Below are positions 35,977 through 44,072 of a stretch of DNA of 64,000 bases, piece by piece (within the stretch, counting starts at the first letter, position 1; every line of letters begins with the position of its first letter). The notes beneath the pieces were generated by a model. The model searched no databases, was not told where the DNA came from, and saw only the letters and a list, made by a program, of their open reading frames with translations. Source of the DNA: Parasphingorhabdus halotolerans (GTDB taxonomy: Bacteria > Pseudomonadota > Alphaproteobacteria > Sphingomonadales > Sphingomonadaceae); NCBI RefSeq assembly GCF_012516475.1, contig NZ_CP051217.1, positions 1,426,001 to 1,490,000 on the forward strand. Reading direction: 5' to 3'. Made by a program: the position numbers and the translations under genes.

Positions 35977-38580
35977 ATGAAAATCCCCTCCCCCAAACTG
36001 TTCCTTACAAGTGCGACAGCTCTATCCACCAGCCTTGCCAGCCCCGTCTTCGCACAGTCGGCCGACGAGGGCATTTACGAAAATGACGAAATCGTGGTGA
36101 TCGCGGAACGTCCTCGCGGATCTGTAAATTCCGATATTCCTCCGATTGAGGAACTGAGCGAGCAAGATATTGCGAGCTACGGGGCGTCTTCGATACAGGA
36201 TCTGGTGGAAGCCCTTTCGACCTCCACCACATCCAGCCGCGGGCGCGGTAGCGGTCGGCCGATTGTTCTGATCAACGGCCAGCGCACCTCCGGCTTTCGC
36301 GAAATCCGTGATTTGCCGCCGGAAGCAATCAAAACCGTACAGGTCTTCCCGGAAGAGCTTGCCCTTCAATATGGCTACCGGCCCGACCAGCGGGTCATCA
36401 ATTTCGTACTCAAGGATGGATATTTCGGATTCAGTTCAGAAGCGGAATATGGCGTTCCGACACGCGGCGATCAGGGTCAGCTTGAGCTGGAATCAACAAT
36501 TACCAGCATCGGCGAGAACAGCCGCATGAATGTGAATGTCGAATATCAGAACAAGACCGCGATCACCGAAGCCGAACGCGATATCATTCAAGATACCGCC
36601 AGTGCGCTCGTTGGCCTTGGTGATTTCAGGACGCTTGTCGCGCCGTCGGACAATTTCGAAATCAACGCTGTGTACAGCCGCAACTTCAGCAGCGGTACTT
36701 CGCTCTCGGTGAACGGCAATTACATCTATGACCAATCCCGCCGATTATTGGGGCTCCCCGGCGGCACTTTGACCCTGCCCGGCGGCGATAATCTATTCCG
36801 CTACTTTACCGAATTTGGCCCGCTGAGACGCAATGTATTGACTAATACAGGCAATTTCGGTGCGACGCTCAATGGATCGCTGTCGGAATGGCGTTGGTCG
36901 CTGACCGCTGATTATGCCCGCGAACAAACGGACACATCAACAGACCGTTCCAGCGACAGCCCGGCGCTGCAAGCTGCGATATTGGCCGGAACCGCCGATC
37001 CGCTGGCAGCAAGCTTTGGCCCGCTGTTGACCGCCCCGCGCACGGATGAGGCGCGATCCGTCAGCCAGACACTCAACAGTCTGGCGACCATGGCCGGCAC
37101 GCTGGCGACTATCCCTTCCGGCGCGATTACCGCAACGATCCGCGGCGGCTACAACCGGCAAGACCTCAATAGCCGCGACATTACCGCTGGCATTGTCACC
37201 AACACCGATCTGGGCCGCGATAATCTGAGCACCGGCATCAATATAGAAATTCCGCTCGCCGACGAGAATATTGATGTGGAGGAAGCGATTGGCAAGCTCT
37301 CGATCAATGGCAATATCGGCTATTCAGAATTGTCGGATTTCGGCGGATTGCTCGAATTTGGCTTCGGCCTGAACTGGGAACCGCTGGACGGACTGGTGTT
37401 CACCGCATCGGCCATTGGCGAGGAAGCCGCACCGACGATCTCCCAGCTTGGTAATCCGGTCATTGTGACGCCGAATGTGAATGTGTTTGATTTCACTCGC
37501 GGCGAATCCGTGCTGGCATCGATCACCACCGGCGGCAACCCGAACCTGCTTGCCGAAAAACGTCGCGATATCAAGCTGGCGGTCAACTATCGGCCCAAAT
37601 GGCTGGATGGGCTGACTATCCTGACCGAATATTTCCGCAACAACAGCACCAATGTCGCCTCCAGTTTCCCCCTGCTAACGCCAGAGATCGAGGCTGCCTT
37701 CCCGGATCGCGTCACCCGGGATGCGAGCGGTCAATTGATCGCCATCGATCAGCGGCCAGTGAGTTACAGCAATGTTAGCAGCGAGCGCATTCGTTACGGG
37801 ATCGATTTCTCCAAGCAATTTGGTGAACGCGGCGGCAGAGTTGGCTTTGGGCGTGGTGGCGGGCCCGGTGGTGGGCCTGGTAGCGGGCCTGGTGGCGAGC
37901 GTGGCGCAGGCGGTGGCCGACCGGATGGTGCGGCGGGCGGCAGACCGGAAGGCGCTGGCGATAACGCCGCTGGTTCGACCGAAAAACCGGAAGGCACCCC
38001 TCCTGCTGACGGTGCCCGAGCAGAAGCGCGGCCCGGCGGTGGACCGGGTGGAGCCAGAGCAGGTAGCGGTCCGCGTGGCACAGGCGGCAGACCGAGCGGC
38101 GGGCGCTGGCAGCTATCCGCCTATCACACCATCCGCCTGGAAGACCGCATCCTGATCCGCCCCGGCGTGCAGGAGCTGGATTTGCTGAAAGGCTCAGCCA
38201 TCGGCTCCTCCGGCGGCAGCCCGCGCCATGAATTTGAACTGAGCGGCGGCTGGTTTAACAACGGCATAGGCTTCCGCGTGGAAGGCAAACACCAGACCGC
38301 GACGCGGGTTGACGGCGGCGCTCTTGGCGGCTCTGACCTGCGCTTTTCGGACCTGACGACGCTCAATCTGAGGATGTTCATCAACCTCGATGATCGCGGT
38401 TCGCTGACCGAGAAGGTGAAGTTTTTCAAGGGCAGCCGGATTGCCTTCCGGTTCGACAATATTTTTGACGATATCCAGGACATACGCGATGCGGGCGGGC
38501 TGGTACCGCTCAATTACCAGCGCGGTTTTGTCGATCCTGTCGGGCGCTATGTCGAGGTGAGTTTCCGCAAGCGGTTTTAG
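35977..38580 (+). CDS. TonB-dependent receptor-like protein with Gly-rich loop
   Basis: An 867-residue outer-membrane protein with a signal peptide ending VFAQ (about residue 27) and a plug-type N-terminus: LSEQDIASYGASSIQDLVEAL, RPIVLINGQRTSGFREIRDLPPEAIKTVQV. A barrel follows to a terminal VEVSFRKRF. Residues about 618-712 are a low-complexity stretch made mainly of Gly, Arg, Pro and Ala, inserted between two barrel strands, where an extracellular loop would lie. The family is abundant in sphingomonads; the substrate is unknown. An alternative is a non-transporting surface protein. Confidence 0.82.
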   Translation: MKIPSPKLFLTSATALSTSLASPVFAQSADEGIYENDEIVVIAERPRGSVNSDIPPIEELSEQDIASYGASSIQDLVEALSTSTTSSRGRGSGRPIVLINGQRTSGFREIRDLPPEAIKTVQVFPEELALQYGYRPDQRVINFVLKDGYFGFSSEAEYGVPTRGDQGQLELESTITSIGENSRMNVNVEYQNKTAITEAERDIIQDTASALVGLGDFRTLVAPSDNFEINAVYSRNFSSGTSLSVNGNYIYDQSRRLLGLPGGTLTLPGGDNLFRYFTEFGPLRRNVLTNTGNFGATLNGSLSEWRWSLTADYAREQTDTSTDRSSDSPALQAAILAGTADPLAASFGPLLTAPRTDEARSVSQTLNSLATMAGTLATIPSGAITATIRGGYNRQDLNSRDITAGIVTNTDLGRDNLSTGINIEIPLADENIDVEEAIGKLSINGNIGYSELSDFGGLLEFGFGLNWEPLDGLVFTASAIGEEAAPTISQLGNPVIVTPNVNVFDFTRGESVLASITTGGNPNLLAEKRRDIKLAVNYRPKWLDGLTILTEYFRNNSTNVASSFPLLTPEIEAAFPDRVTRDASGQLIAIDQRPVSYSNVSSERIRYGIDFSKQFGERGGRVGFGRGGGPGGGPGSGPGGERGAGGGRPDGAAGGRPEGAGDNAAGSTEKPEGTPPADGARAEARPGGGPGGARAGSGPRGTGGRPSGGRWQLSAYHTIRLEDRILIRPGVQELDLLKGSAIGSSGGSPRHEFELSGGWFNNGIGFRVEGKHQTATRVDGGALGGSDLRFSDLTTLNLRMFINLDDRGSLTEKVKFFKGSRIAFRFDNIFDDIQDIRDAGGLVPLNYQRGFVDPVGRYVEVSFRKRF

Positions 38581-38627
38581 GGTTTTCGGAAGCGGTAAAT
38601 GGGGTCACTCTCCCCATAATTCTGCGA

Positions 38628-38987
38628 TCAGCGCCAGATTGCGGTGGCGGAATTCACTACGTTTTTCTCGTGTGTTTCGGCATGGTTGACGATCCAGCGC
38701 AACCGCTCGAGTTCGGTGGGTTTCAGCGGATCAGCAAAGGTCACGCCGCAGCGGCCATCCCTGACCCAGCTGACATCACCCAGCGTCTCGATCCGCTCGA
38801 TGCGGATCATCACCGTGGTGCCCAGACGGGGTTCGCGCTCCAGATGCAGGCGGCATCCGGTCCGCGAGACATTTTCCACCCGGCACTGCTCGGAATAGCC
38901 GGTCGTCTGCAACCCGCCATCAATAGCAATATCAAGCCGCGGCACCGCGCGCTTGCCCAGCTTGCCGAATGTGGTGTTCCTGATCAT
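38628..38987 (-). CDS. PilZ-domain protein
   Basis: A 119-residue single-domain protein. The c-di-GMP-binding elements are present: RAVPR (RxxxR) near residue 13 and VENVSRTGCRL (D/NxSxxG) about residues 37-47. It has the usual beta-barrel strands LGTTVMIRIERIETLGDVSWVRDGRCGVTFADPL. It may sense cyclic di-GMP for surface or envelope control; no partner gene is adjacent. Confidence 0.85.
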   Translation of the reverse strand: MIRNTTFGKLGKRAVPRLDIAIDGGLQTTGYSEQCRVENVSRTGCRLHLEREPRLGTTVMIRIERIETLGDVSWVRDGRCGVTFADPLKPTELERLRWIVNHAETHEKNVVNSATAIWR

Positions 38988-39089
38988 GATGGGTATTGTA
39001 CCATGGTGGGGTGAATATTTGGTTATGCGGCAGGGTGCATTTGATAGTCAGTCACCGCAGTGCCGCCGTCCCCCCGTCCATAATTTAGT

Positions 39090-39473
39090 TTATCGGCACT
39101 TGAGCCCACCGCGATCAATTTCGCGGCCAAGGAGCGCGCCGCCAGCGGCACCCAATAATGTACCGACAGTACGATCCCGCCCGCCATCAAGCTCCCGCCC
39201 AAGCAGAGCACCGACCGCACCGCCGATAATCAATCCGGTCGTGCCATTGTCGCGTTTGCAATGATAGCGGCCATCATTCCCGCGCCAGATACGGTCATCG
39301 CGGCGCAGAGCCTGTGGCTCATAATAGCGCCCGCGATCATCATATCTATTCTTGTGCTTGTTCTTCACCTTGTAATAGCCATGCGCCTTGGCATGGTTAG
39401 GCGGATCGGCGAAGGCGGTGGCGGTTGGGACCACCAATGAAGCGGCGGCGAGTGACATCAGAATATTGCGCAT
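39090..39473 (-). CDS. Secreted glycine-zipper protein
   Basis: A 127-residue protein with a signal peptide (cleaved about residue 22), a Tyr/Arg/Lys-rich middle of RcnB-like look, and a glycine-zipper repeat near the end: GLIIGGAVGALLGRELDGG and GTLLGAAGGALLGREIDRGG. Such 2TM glycine zippers sit in the outer membrane or periplasm. Likely envelope protein; function unknown. Confidence 0.8.
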   Translation of the reverse strand: MRNILMSLAAASLVVPTATAFADPPNHAKAHGYYKVKNKHKNRYDDRGRYYEPQALRRDDRIWRGNDGRYHCKRDNGTTGLIIGGAVGALLGRELDGGRDRTVGTLLGAAGGALLGREIDRGGLKCR

Positions 39474-39596
39474 GGGGGGTGTTTTCCATTGTTGTTTTTA
39501 TAACGTGACGGGTTGTTACAAACTGCAGTCTGAACGAAAGGTGAGCGGCAGGTTATCGCCCATGCAGACTGAGTCCCGCTGTCGCACCGCAGCGGC

Positions 39597-39625
39597 TGGT
39601 CAACAAAATGCGCTTGTGATATAAT
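39597..39625 (+). promoter_or_regulatory. Sigma70-type promoter for the 39652 gene
   Basis: -10 box TATAAT at 39620-39625 is a perfect match; TGGTCA at 39597-39602 (4 of 6 of TTGACA) sits 17 bp upstream. A purine-rich GGCGAGGGGA ribosome binding site precedes the ATG at 39652. Confidence 0.65.
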
Positions 39626-39651
39626 GGGCGTATAGGCGAGGGGAAAATAAA

Positions 39652-40041
39652 ATGAAGAAGCTCTTGATAATCGCTGGCAGCGCGCTGGCAATAGCCGGTT
39701 CCAGCGCGGCTTATGCACAGTCCTACGGCCAGGGCCAATGGGTGCTGTCCCGCAGCGCGGTCGGCGGAAGCCATTATTATCCCGGCGTTGTGGCCAGCGC
39801 ATCGGGAAACCAGGTGACGATAAACTTTGACGATGGTACCACCGAAACCCGCCCCGCCAGCCAGGTGCGCCCCTATGACTGGCGCGTCGGCAGCTTCATC
39901 CGCTGCATCTGGCGGCCGGACGGCAATGTCTATGGCGCGATGATCCAGAATATTTCCGGCGGCGGAACGAAGCTCACCATCCGCTATGTTGACGACGGCA
40001 TTGTCGCCACGGTCAAGACCGGGGAATGCTATTCCGATTGA
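39652..40041 (+). CDS. Secreted protein with two Tudor/SH3-like repeats
   Basis: A 129-residue protein with a signal peptide ending AYA (about residue 22). The mature part is two similar beta-barrel units: about 27-75 (YYPGVVAS...VTINFDDGTTE) and about 79-127 (VYGAMIQN...LTIRYVDDGIV), each with the W...Y-x-G/A...V/L-T-I-x-F/Y-x-D-D-G pattern of Tudor/agenet-like barrels. Cys84 and Cys126 could form a disulfide across the second unit. Location is periplasmic or extracellular; ligand unknown. It has its own promoter. Confidence 0.7.
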   Translation: MKKLLIIAGSALAIAGSSAAYAQSYGQGQWVLSRSAVGGSHYYPGVVASASGNQVTINFDDGTTETRPASQVRPYDWRVGSFIRCIWRPDGNVYGAMIQNISGGGTKLTIRYVDDGIVATVKTGECYSD

Positions 40042-40257
40042 TGAATAGCAAAAGTTGCAAAAGTGCCGCGGCGCGTGAGAGCAGCAAAGGCGCGGGTCGC
40101 GGTTGTTAGCGGTTTGGGCGTTTGCGGCTATCAAATGGGTGCCCAAAACAGGCGCGGTTGTTTGCACTGGGGTGCGTGAAGGGTTGCGGTGACGCGCATT
40201 CGCCCCACTACGCGCCATGCGGAACAATAAACGTGAAACCGCGACCCTATACCCGTC

Positions 40258-40356
40258 TTGCCGAACTTGTTTCGGCATCCCCCGAGGCTAGAACGCATCC
40301 TGCCGACGGAGATCCTGAGCCGAAGACCAGCGCAGCTAAACAAGTTCAGGATGACG
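40258..40356. repeat. Dispersed repeat of the 'CCTGAACTTGTTTCAGGATC' class
   Basis: CCGAACTTGTTTCGGCATC (40261-40279) is matched in reverse by AAACAAGTTCAGGATGACG (40338-40356), with GATCCTGAGCCGAAG in between. This class is found in intergenic DNA of many Alphaproteobacteria. No coding function. Confidence 0.7.
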
Positions 40357-40385
40357 AAGAAGGAAGGCACTGGCGCGACAAAACC

Positions 40386-40470
40386 CGTCATTGCGAGCGC
40401 AGCGCGGCAATCCAGAGCGTCGTTCACAACCGCTCTGGATTGCCGCGTCGCTCCGCTCCTCGCAATGACG
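40386..40470. repeat. Palindromic 'CGTCATTGCGAGC' repeat
   Basis: CGTCATTGCGAGCGCAGCGC at 40386 begins a long arm that is inverted at 40431-40470 and ends in CGCAATGACG. The inner arms CCAGAGCG / CGCTCTGG also pair. A near-complete long hairpin of a widespread bacterial repeat class. Confidence 0.75.
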
Positions 40471-40609
40471 GTGAATGATGGGTAGGGAAGATAGGGTGTA
40501 ATAGTTTGGGGATTGTTGCACCTGTCACCGTAATTCAACGGCCACCTCAAGGATTTTGATCGGGCGCATAAGGAAAAAATGCGGGCGGGTATGCAGTCAC
40601 AGCACAAAA

Positions 40610-41506
40610 CTAAGTGATATGTCCTGCCGTGCGAAGCAACACTCTTTCAGTTTCACTTTTAGGCGCATAGGAAAGAAACTCCCTATATCCAAATCGCAAA
40701 CCAAGCCGTCGCATCAGTTCACCGTCAATTTCGGAATATAATATTGCGATGCCTTTGGGTTTCAAAATATCCCGTGCACCCTGATTTGATCTTATTCGTT
40801 TCATAAAATCATCCTGTGCAGCGACGGCCGCAATTTGCACTCTGGACACAGGAACGTTCTGATATCGTTCAAACAACATGGCGAGCCTTTTTGTCCCACC
40901 CTTTAGCGACATAATTTCATGCCGGTCGCTGTCACTCACGATGGTCCAGAAATTTGGCGTGTAACCATAATCCCAGACGATCTGCCAGATATTGTCTCGG
41001 CCAGCAGCGGAGATTGATGTTTTCTTATCGCGGTTAGCCCCTGCTCTAAGATATTCCGGGCGCGCTTTGATGAGGCCAAAGCTGCATTTTGCTTTTGTTT
41101 CATCGACGCGCATCAGTATGCAGAACTGATCAATTGCTTCTGGCGGGATCATCCAGCCGGATTTTCCGGCACTTGTGAATTTCACATCGACTTCACGTTC
41201 ACCAATCAACAGGTCGAGATAAATGCCTCTTGGCACTTTCAACCAATCGCGTAACAATATCTCAAATTTTGTCCCCAAATATGTCTTCTCGGTCTTCTCC
41301 AGTTCCTTGAAGAAAAATCGCCCTGTTCGAGCGGTATCAATGACCTCATCAATGGCGGATCGGAAAAAGCTGCGGAGCTTTTCTTCGAATGCCTGTTTCC
41401 CACCCACGGCAACCATCAGGTCCATTTCAAGCGATTGCAGATCGGCAAAGTCCTGGTGATCACTGTCTAACGGCCTATAGCCGCTATCAGGAAACAGGTC
41501 AGGCAA
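40610..41506 (-). CDS. NaeI-family type II restriction endonuclease
   Basis: A 298-residue protein with an N-terminal endonuclease domain and a C-terminal DNA-recognition (topoisomerase/CAP-like) domain, as in type IIE NaeI. The KTEKTYLGTKFEILL and REVDVKFTSAGKSGWMIPPEA segments and the late AAQDDFMKRIRSNQGARDILKPKGIAIL follow NaeI. The putative active site E82, D98, D107-x-K109 has the same spacing (16, 9, 2) as NaeI E70, D86, D95, K97. NaeI cuts GCCGGC; the same target is an inference. It overlaps the methyltransferase by 8 bases. Base composition is more AT-rich than its neighbours, which suggests acquisition. Confidence 0.85.
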   Translation of the reverse strand: MPDLFPDSGYRPLDSDHQDFADLQSLEMDLMVAVGGKQAFEEKLRSFFRSAIDEVIDTARTGRFFFKELEKTEKTYLGTKFEILLRDWLKVPRGIYLDLLIGEREVDVKFTSAGKSGWMIPPEAIDQFCILMRVDETKAKCSFGLIKARPEYLRAGANRDKKTSISAAGRDNIWQIVWDYGYTPNFWTIVSDSDRHEIMSLKGGTKRLAMLFERYQNVPVSRVQIAAVAAQDDFMKRIRSNQGARDILKPKGIAILYSEIDGELMRRLGLRFGYREFLSYAPKSETERVLLRTAGHIT

Positions 41507-42455
41507 CCGCCCGAACCGGGAAATGCTTTTGCACGGAGAGCGCGATTTTCAGGTTATTGGCCACAGCCCTCGCCACCGGAGGCGGGAAAGCGTTGCCGAC
41601 TTGGCGGTAGCTTGATGTCTTCTTACCATAAAATTGCCATTCATCGGGGAAGCCCTGAATGCGGGCGACCATACGGACGGTCAAACGCGGCATGCCCACA
41701 AAATCGCGTTCAGGCGCTTCGTTGGACAGGCTCTTGCCTTCGACACCCAAGCTCGCCCATGCCTTGCGGGCGCGGGTGGGGCCTAGGTCGGGGCCGCCAT
41801 GCTTTTTGGAACCACCGACGATGGTGGGGCCGATATCATTCGCGCGATTGGCCCATTTGCGCGCACCGCGCCAGCCGCCTTCGGCCATCAGGTCATAGAG
41901 CGTCTCGCCAACCGATGGCGGATTGTGCGGTAGCGCCGTGGGCCAATCAAACGCATCGGTCAGGTCTTTGCGAATGGCCACGATCACAACCCTCGGACGA
42001 AGTTGCGGGACACCGTAATCGGAAGCATTGAGCAAGCGCCAATCAACCGTGTAACCGAGTTTCTGGAGTTGCTTCTTGAGCTGCCCGCGATAATCCTCGA
42101 ACACGGCAGAGAGGAAACCGCGCACATTTTCGATCATCACTGCCTTGGGGCGGATTTCATCGATCAGGCGAATGGCCGCAGGGAACAGATTGCGTTCGTC
42201 ACGTTCGCCCAATTGTTTGCCGGCCATCGAAAACGGCGGACAAGGCAAGCCAGCAGCAAATAAATCCATGCCTTCAAACGGACGGCCGTCAAAACCGTTC
42301 ATGTCCGCCGTATGCACATCCCATTGCGGGCGATTGAGTCGCAAGGTTTCGGCAAAATCAGGTTCAATCTCAATCAGCGCAGAATGTTTAAATCCCGCCT
42401 GCTCCAGACCCAAAGCCTGTCCGCCGGCCCCTGCACAAAATTCAATGGATTGCAT
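41499..42455 (-). CDS. DNA (cytosine-5) methyltransferase of the NaeI-like system
   Basis: A 318-residue C5 methyltransferase. Motif I is EFCAGAGGQALGLEQAGF (residues 5-22), motif IV GLPCPPFSMAGKQ with catalytic C72, motif VI MIENVRG (107-113), motif VIII QLRPRVVIVAI. The C-terminal motif X is SYRQVGNAFPPPVARAVA. It is encoded upstream of, and overlapping with, the NaeI-like endonuclease, so it should protect the same sequence. GCCGGC sites remain in the window (for example 11034, 24072, 28645), as expected if they are methylated. Methylase first is a safe order for establishment in a new host. Confidence 0.93.
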   Translation of the reverse strand: MQSIEFCAGAGGQALGLEQAGFKHSALIEIEPDFAETLRLNRPQWDVHTADMNGFDGRPFEGMDLFAAGLPCPPFSMAGKQLGERDERNLFPAAIRLIDEIRPKAVMIENVRGFLSAVFEDYRGQLKKQLQKLGYTVDWRLLNASDYGVPQLRPRVVIVAIRKDLTDAFDWPTALPHNPPSVGETLYDLMAEGGWRGARKWANRANDIGPTIVGGSKKHGGPDLGPTRARKAWASLGVEGKSLSNEAPERDFVGMPRLTVRMVARIQGFPDEWQFYGKKTSSYRQVGNAFPPPVARAVANNLKIALSVQKHFPVRAVA

Positions 42456-42503
42456 TAGTTGTTCTCGCGTTACCCGTTGAACATAACAAGAACAATATGA
42501 TTA

Positions 42504-42725
42504 TCAATCGTCTTTGTCAAACTCAGTATCTATATGGATATTCCATACTGCCACAACCGAATCTTCTCCTAACCAAGAAACCTTTGAAACCTTCAACCGT
42601 GCCTCTCCTACTGATCCTAAACCTTTAGAATCAGAAAAATGAATTGTGTCTCCTACGGCTGGTATTCCTGGCATTTCCAAGAGACGATTTCCACCGTTTG
42701 GGAGAAACATTTTGATTTTTTGCAT
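42504..42725 (-). CDS. Small protein coupled to nrdB, function unknown
   Basis: A 73-residue protein, MQKIKMFLPNGG...LLEMPGIPAVGDTIHF...VSKVSWLGEDSVVAVWNIHID, of compact beta-rich look with no Cys and no membrane segment. Its ATG overlaps the nrdB stop (TGATG), pointing to translation coupled to ribonucleotide reductase rather than to the R-M genes downstream. I do not recognise a family. Confidence 0.6.
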   Translation of the reverse strand: MQKIKMFLPNGGNRLLEMPGIPAVGDTIHFSDSKGLGSVGEARLKVSKVSWLGEDSVVAVWNIHIDTEFDKDD

Positions 42726-43777
42726 CACTCCGCAGCAACTCCCGCCTGTTCAAACATATCCTCGCCATCATCCACCGGCGTATCATCTTCGTTCGCGACT
42801 TTGCTTTTGCGTTTGTCGAAGCTGCTCCAGACTTCGTTCCAGTCACCCTTGGTGGCGCCTTTGGAATATTCCGTCGCGCGGGTTTCGAAGAAGTTGGCGT
42901 GTTCGACGCCGTTGATCAGCGGGGCGAGCCAGGGGAGCGGGTGGTCTTCGATCATGTAGATCGGCTGGAAGCCCAGCTGGTTCAGGCGCCAGTCGGCAAT
43001 ATAGCGGATGTAGCGCTTGATTTCCTTGGCGGTCATGCCGGTGACCGGGCCGTCGCTAAACGCCAGATCGATAAACGCATCTTCCAGCCGCACAGTCTTC
43101 TGGCAGCAATCGATAATATCTTCCTTGACCGATTTGGTCAGGCAATCACGTTCCTGGCAGAAGGTGTGGAACATCTTGATAATGCCTTCGCAGTGCAGGC
43201 TTTCATCGCGGATCGACCAGGAGACGATCTGCCCCATGCCCTTCATCTTGTTAAACCGCGGGAAGTTCATCAGCATGGCGAAGCTGGCGAAAAGCTGAAG
43301 CCCTTCGGTAAAGCCGCCGAACATCGCCAGCGTTTTGGCAATATCCTCGTCATTATCGACGCCGAATGTGCCCATGTAATCATGCTTGTCCTTCATCGCT
43401 TCATATTCGAGGAACATCGAATATTCGCTTTCGGGCATGCCGATGGTGTCGAGCAGATGCGAGTAAGCGGCGATGTGGACGGTTTCCATATTGGAGAATG
43501 ACGTCAGCATCATCTTGATTTCGGTTGGCTTGAACACGCGGCCATATTTGTCGTGATAGCAATCCTGCACCTCGACATCGGCCTGGGTGAAGAAGCGGAA
43601 GATTTGCGTGAGCAGGTTGCGCTCGTGATCGGTCAGCTTCTGCGCCCAATCGCGGCAATCCTCGCCCAAGGGCACTTCTTCCGGCATCCAGTGAATCTGC
43701 TGCTGGCGCTTCCAGAAATCATAGGCCCAGGGATATTCAAAGGGCTTGTAGGTTTTGCGTGCTTCCAGAAGTGACAT
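42725..43777 (-). CDS. nrdB: Ribonucleoside-diphosphate reductase, beta subunit
   Basis: The 350-residue class I small subunit that holds the metal-tyrosyl radical cofactor. The ferritin-like helices carry the ligand segments TQADVEVQDCY, MLTSFSNMETVHIAAYSHLL (radical Tyr105 with Glu and His ligands) and WSIRDESLHCEGIIKMFH. The C-terminal acidic tail ends in GEDMFEQAGVAAE, which docks on NrdA. No N-terminal ATP-cone is present. A repeat-bearing 295-base gap separates it from nrdA. Confidence 0.96.
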   Translation of the reverse strand: MSLLEARKTYKPFEYPWAYDFWKRQQQIHWMPEEVPLGEDCRDWAQKLTDHERNLLTQIFRFFTQADVEVQDCYHDKYGRVFKPTEIKMMLTSFSNMETVHIAAYSHLLDTIGMPESEYSMFLEYEAMKDKHDYMGTFGVDNDEDIAKTLAMFGGFTEGLQLFASFAMLMNFPRFNKMKGMGQIVSWSIRDESLHCEGIIKMFHTFCQERDCLTKSVKEDIIDCCQKTVRLEDAFIDLAFSDGPVTGMTAKEIKRYIRYIADWRLNQLGFQPIYMIEDHPLPWLAPLINGVEHANFFETRATEYSKGATKGDWNEVWSSFDKRKSKVANEDDTPVDDGEDMFEQAGVAAE

Positions 43778-43808
43778 TTTTACTCTTTCTCCGCTCTATA
43801 TACTTTCA

Positions 43809-43973
43809 CCCTCTCCCCAGCGGGGAGAGGCAACGCAGACTTGGCAGCTTGTCTGCCTAGTCGAAGTCGGTGAGGGGTTCGACATCTCTGGTGCAGAGCA
43901 CCCTCACCCAGCGCCGGCCAAATTCGCGTTCCGCTCATCAAGCCTTTGCAACCCTCTCCCTTGAGGGAGAGGG
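43809..43973. repeat. Intergenic structured repeat, copy 2 (between nrdA and nrdB)
   Basis: Bounded by CCTCTCCCCAGCGGGGAGAGG (43810-43830) and CCCTCTCCCTTGAGGGAGAG (from 43952, closing at 43973). It contains the 27-base core at 43840-43866 that is the reverse complement of the core in copy 1 (7696-7721) with one extra base. Internal GGTGAGGG...CCCTCACC forms a second hairpin. It lies inside the nrdAB transcript. Confidence 0.75.
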
Positions 43974-44007
43974 ATAATATACTCCTTTTAACTCTCAAAG
44001 AAAACGA

Positions 44008-44038
44008 CCCCCTCCCCAAAAGGAGCAAAGGGAGGGGG
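44008..44038 (-). other. GC-rich hairpin 3' of nrdA
   Basis: CCCCCTCCC (44008-44016) and GGGAGGGGG (44030-44038) form a perfect 9-bp stem with a 13-base loop, about 35 bases beyond the nrdA stop. There is no U run on the nrdA side. It may stabilise or attenuate the nrdA-nrdB transcript. Confidence 0.5.
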
Positions 44039-44072
44039 CAGTGGGCAAACTTACTCTATTGGCAAAATCCGA

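Larger units (their letters stand above)
40042..40609. other. 568-base intergenic region with repeats, no gene seen
   Basis: Between the Tudor-like protein gene and the restriction enzyme gene. The left third has no recognisable feature. The right half holds two palindromic repeat elements listed separately. Short open frames here have no recognisable products or ribosome binding sites. The gap separates the restriction-modification cluster from the chromosomal neighbours. Confidence 0.7.

Noticed and set aside
37794..38081. A Pro-rich 95-codon minus-strand frame
   Set aside because: Mirror image of the Gly-rich loop of the receptor gene; composition artefact.
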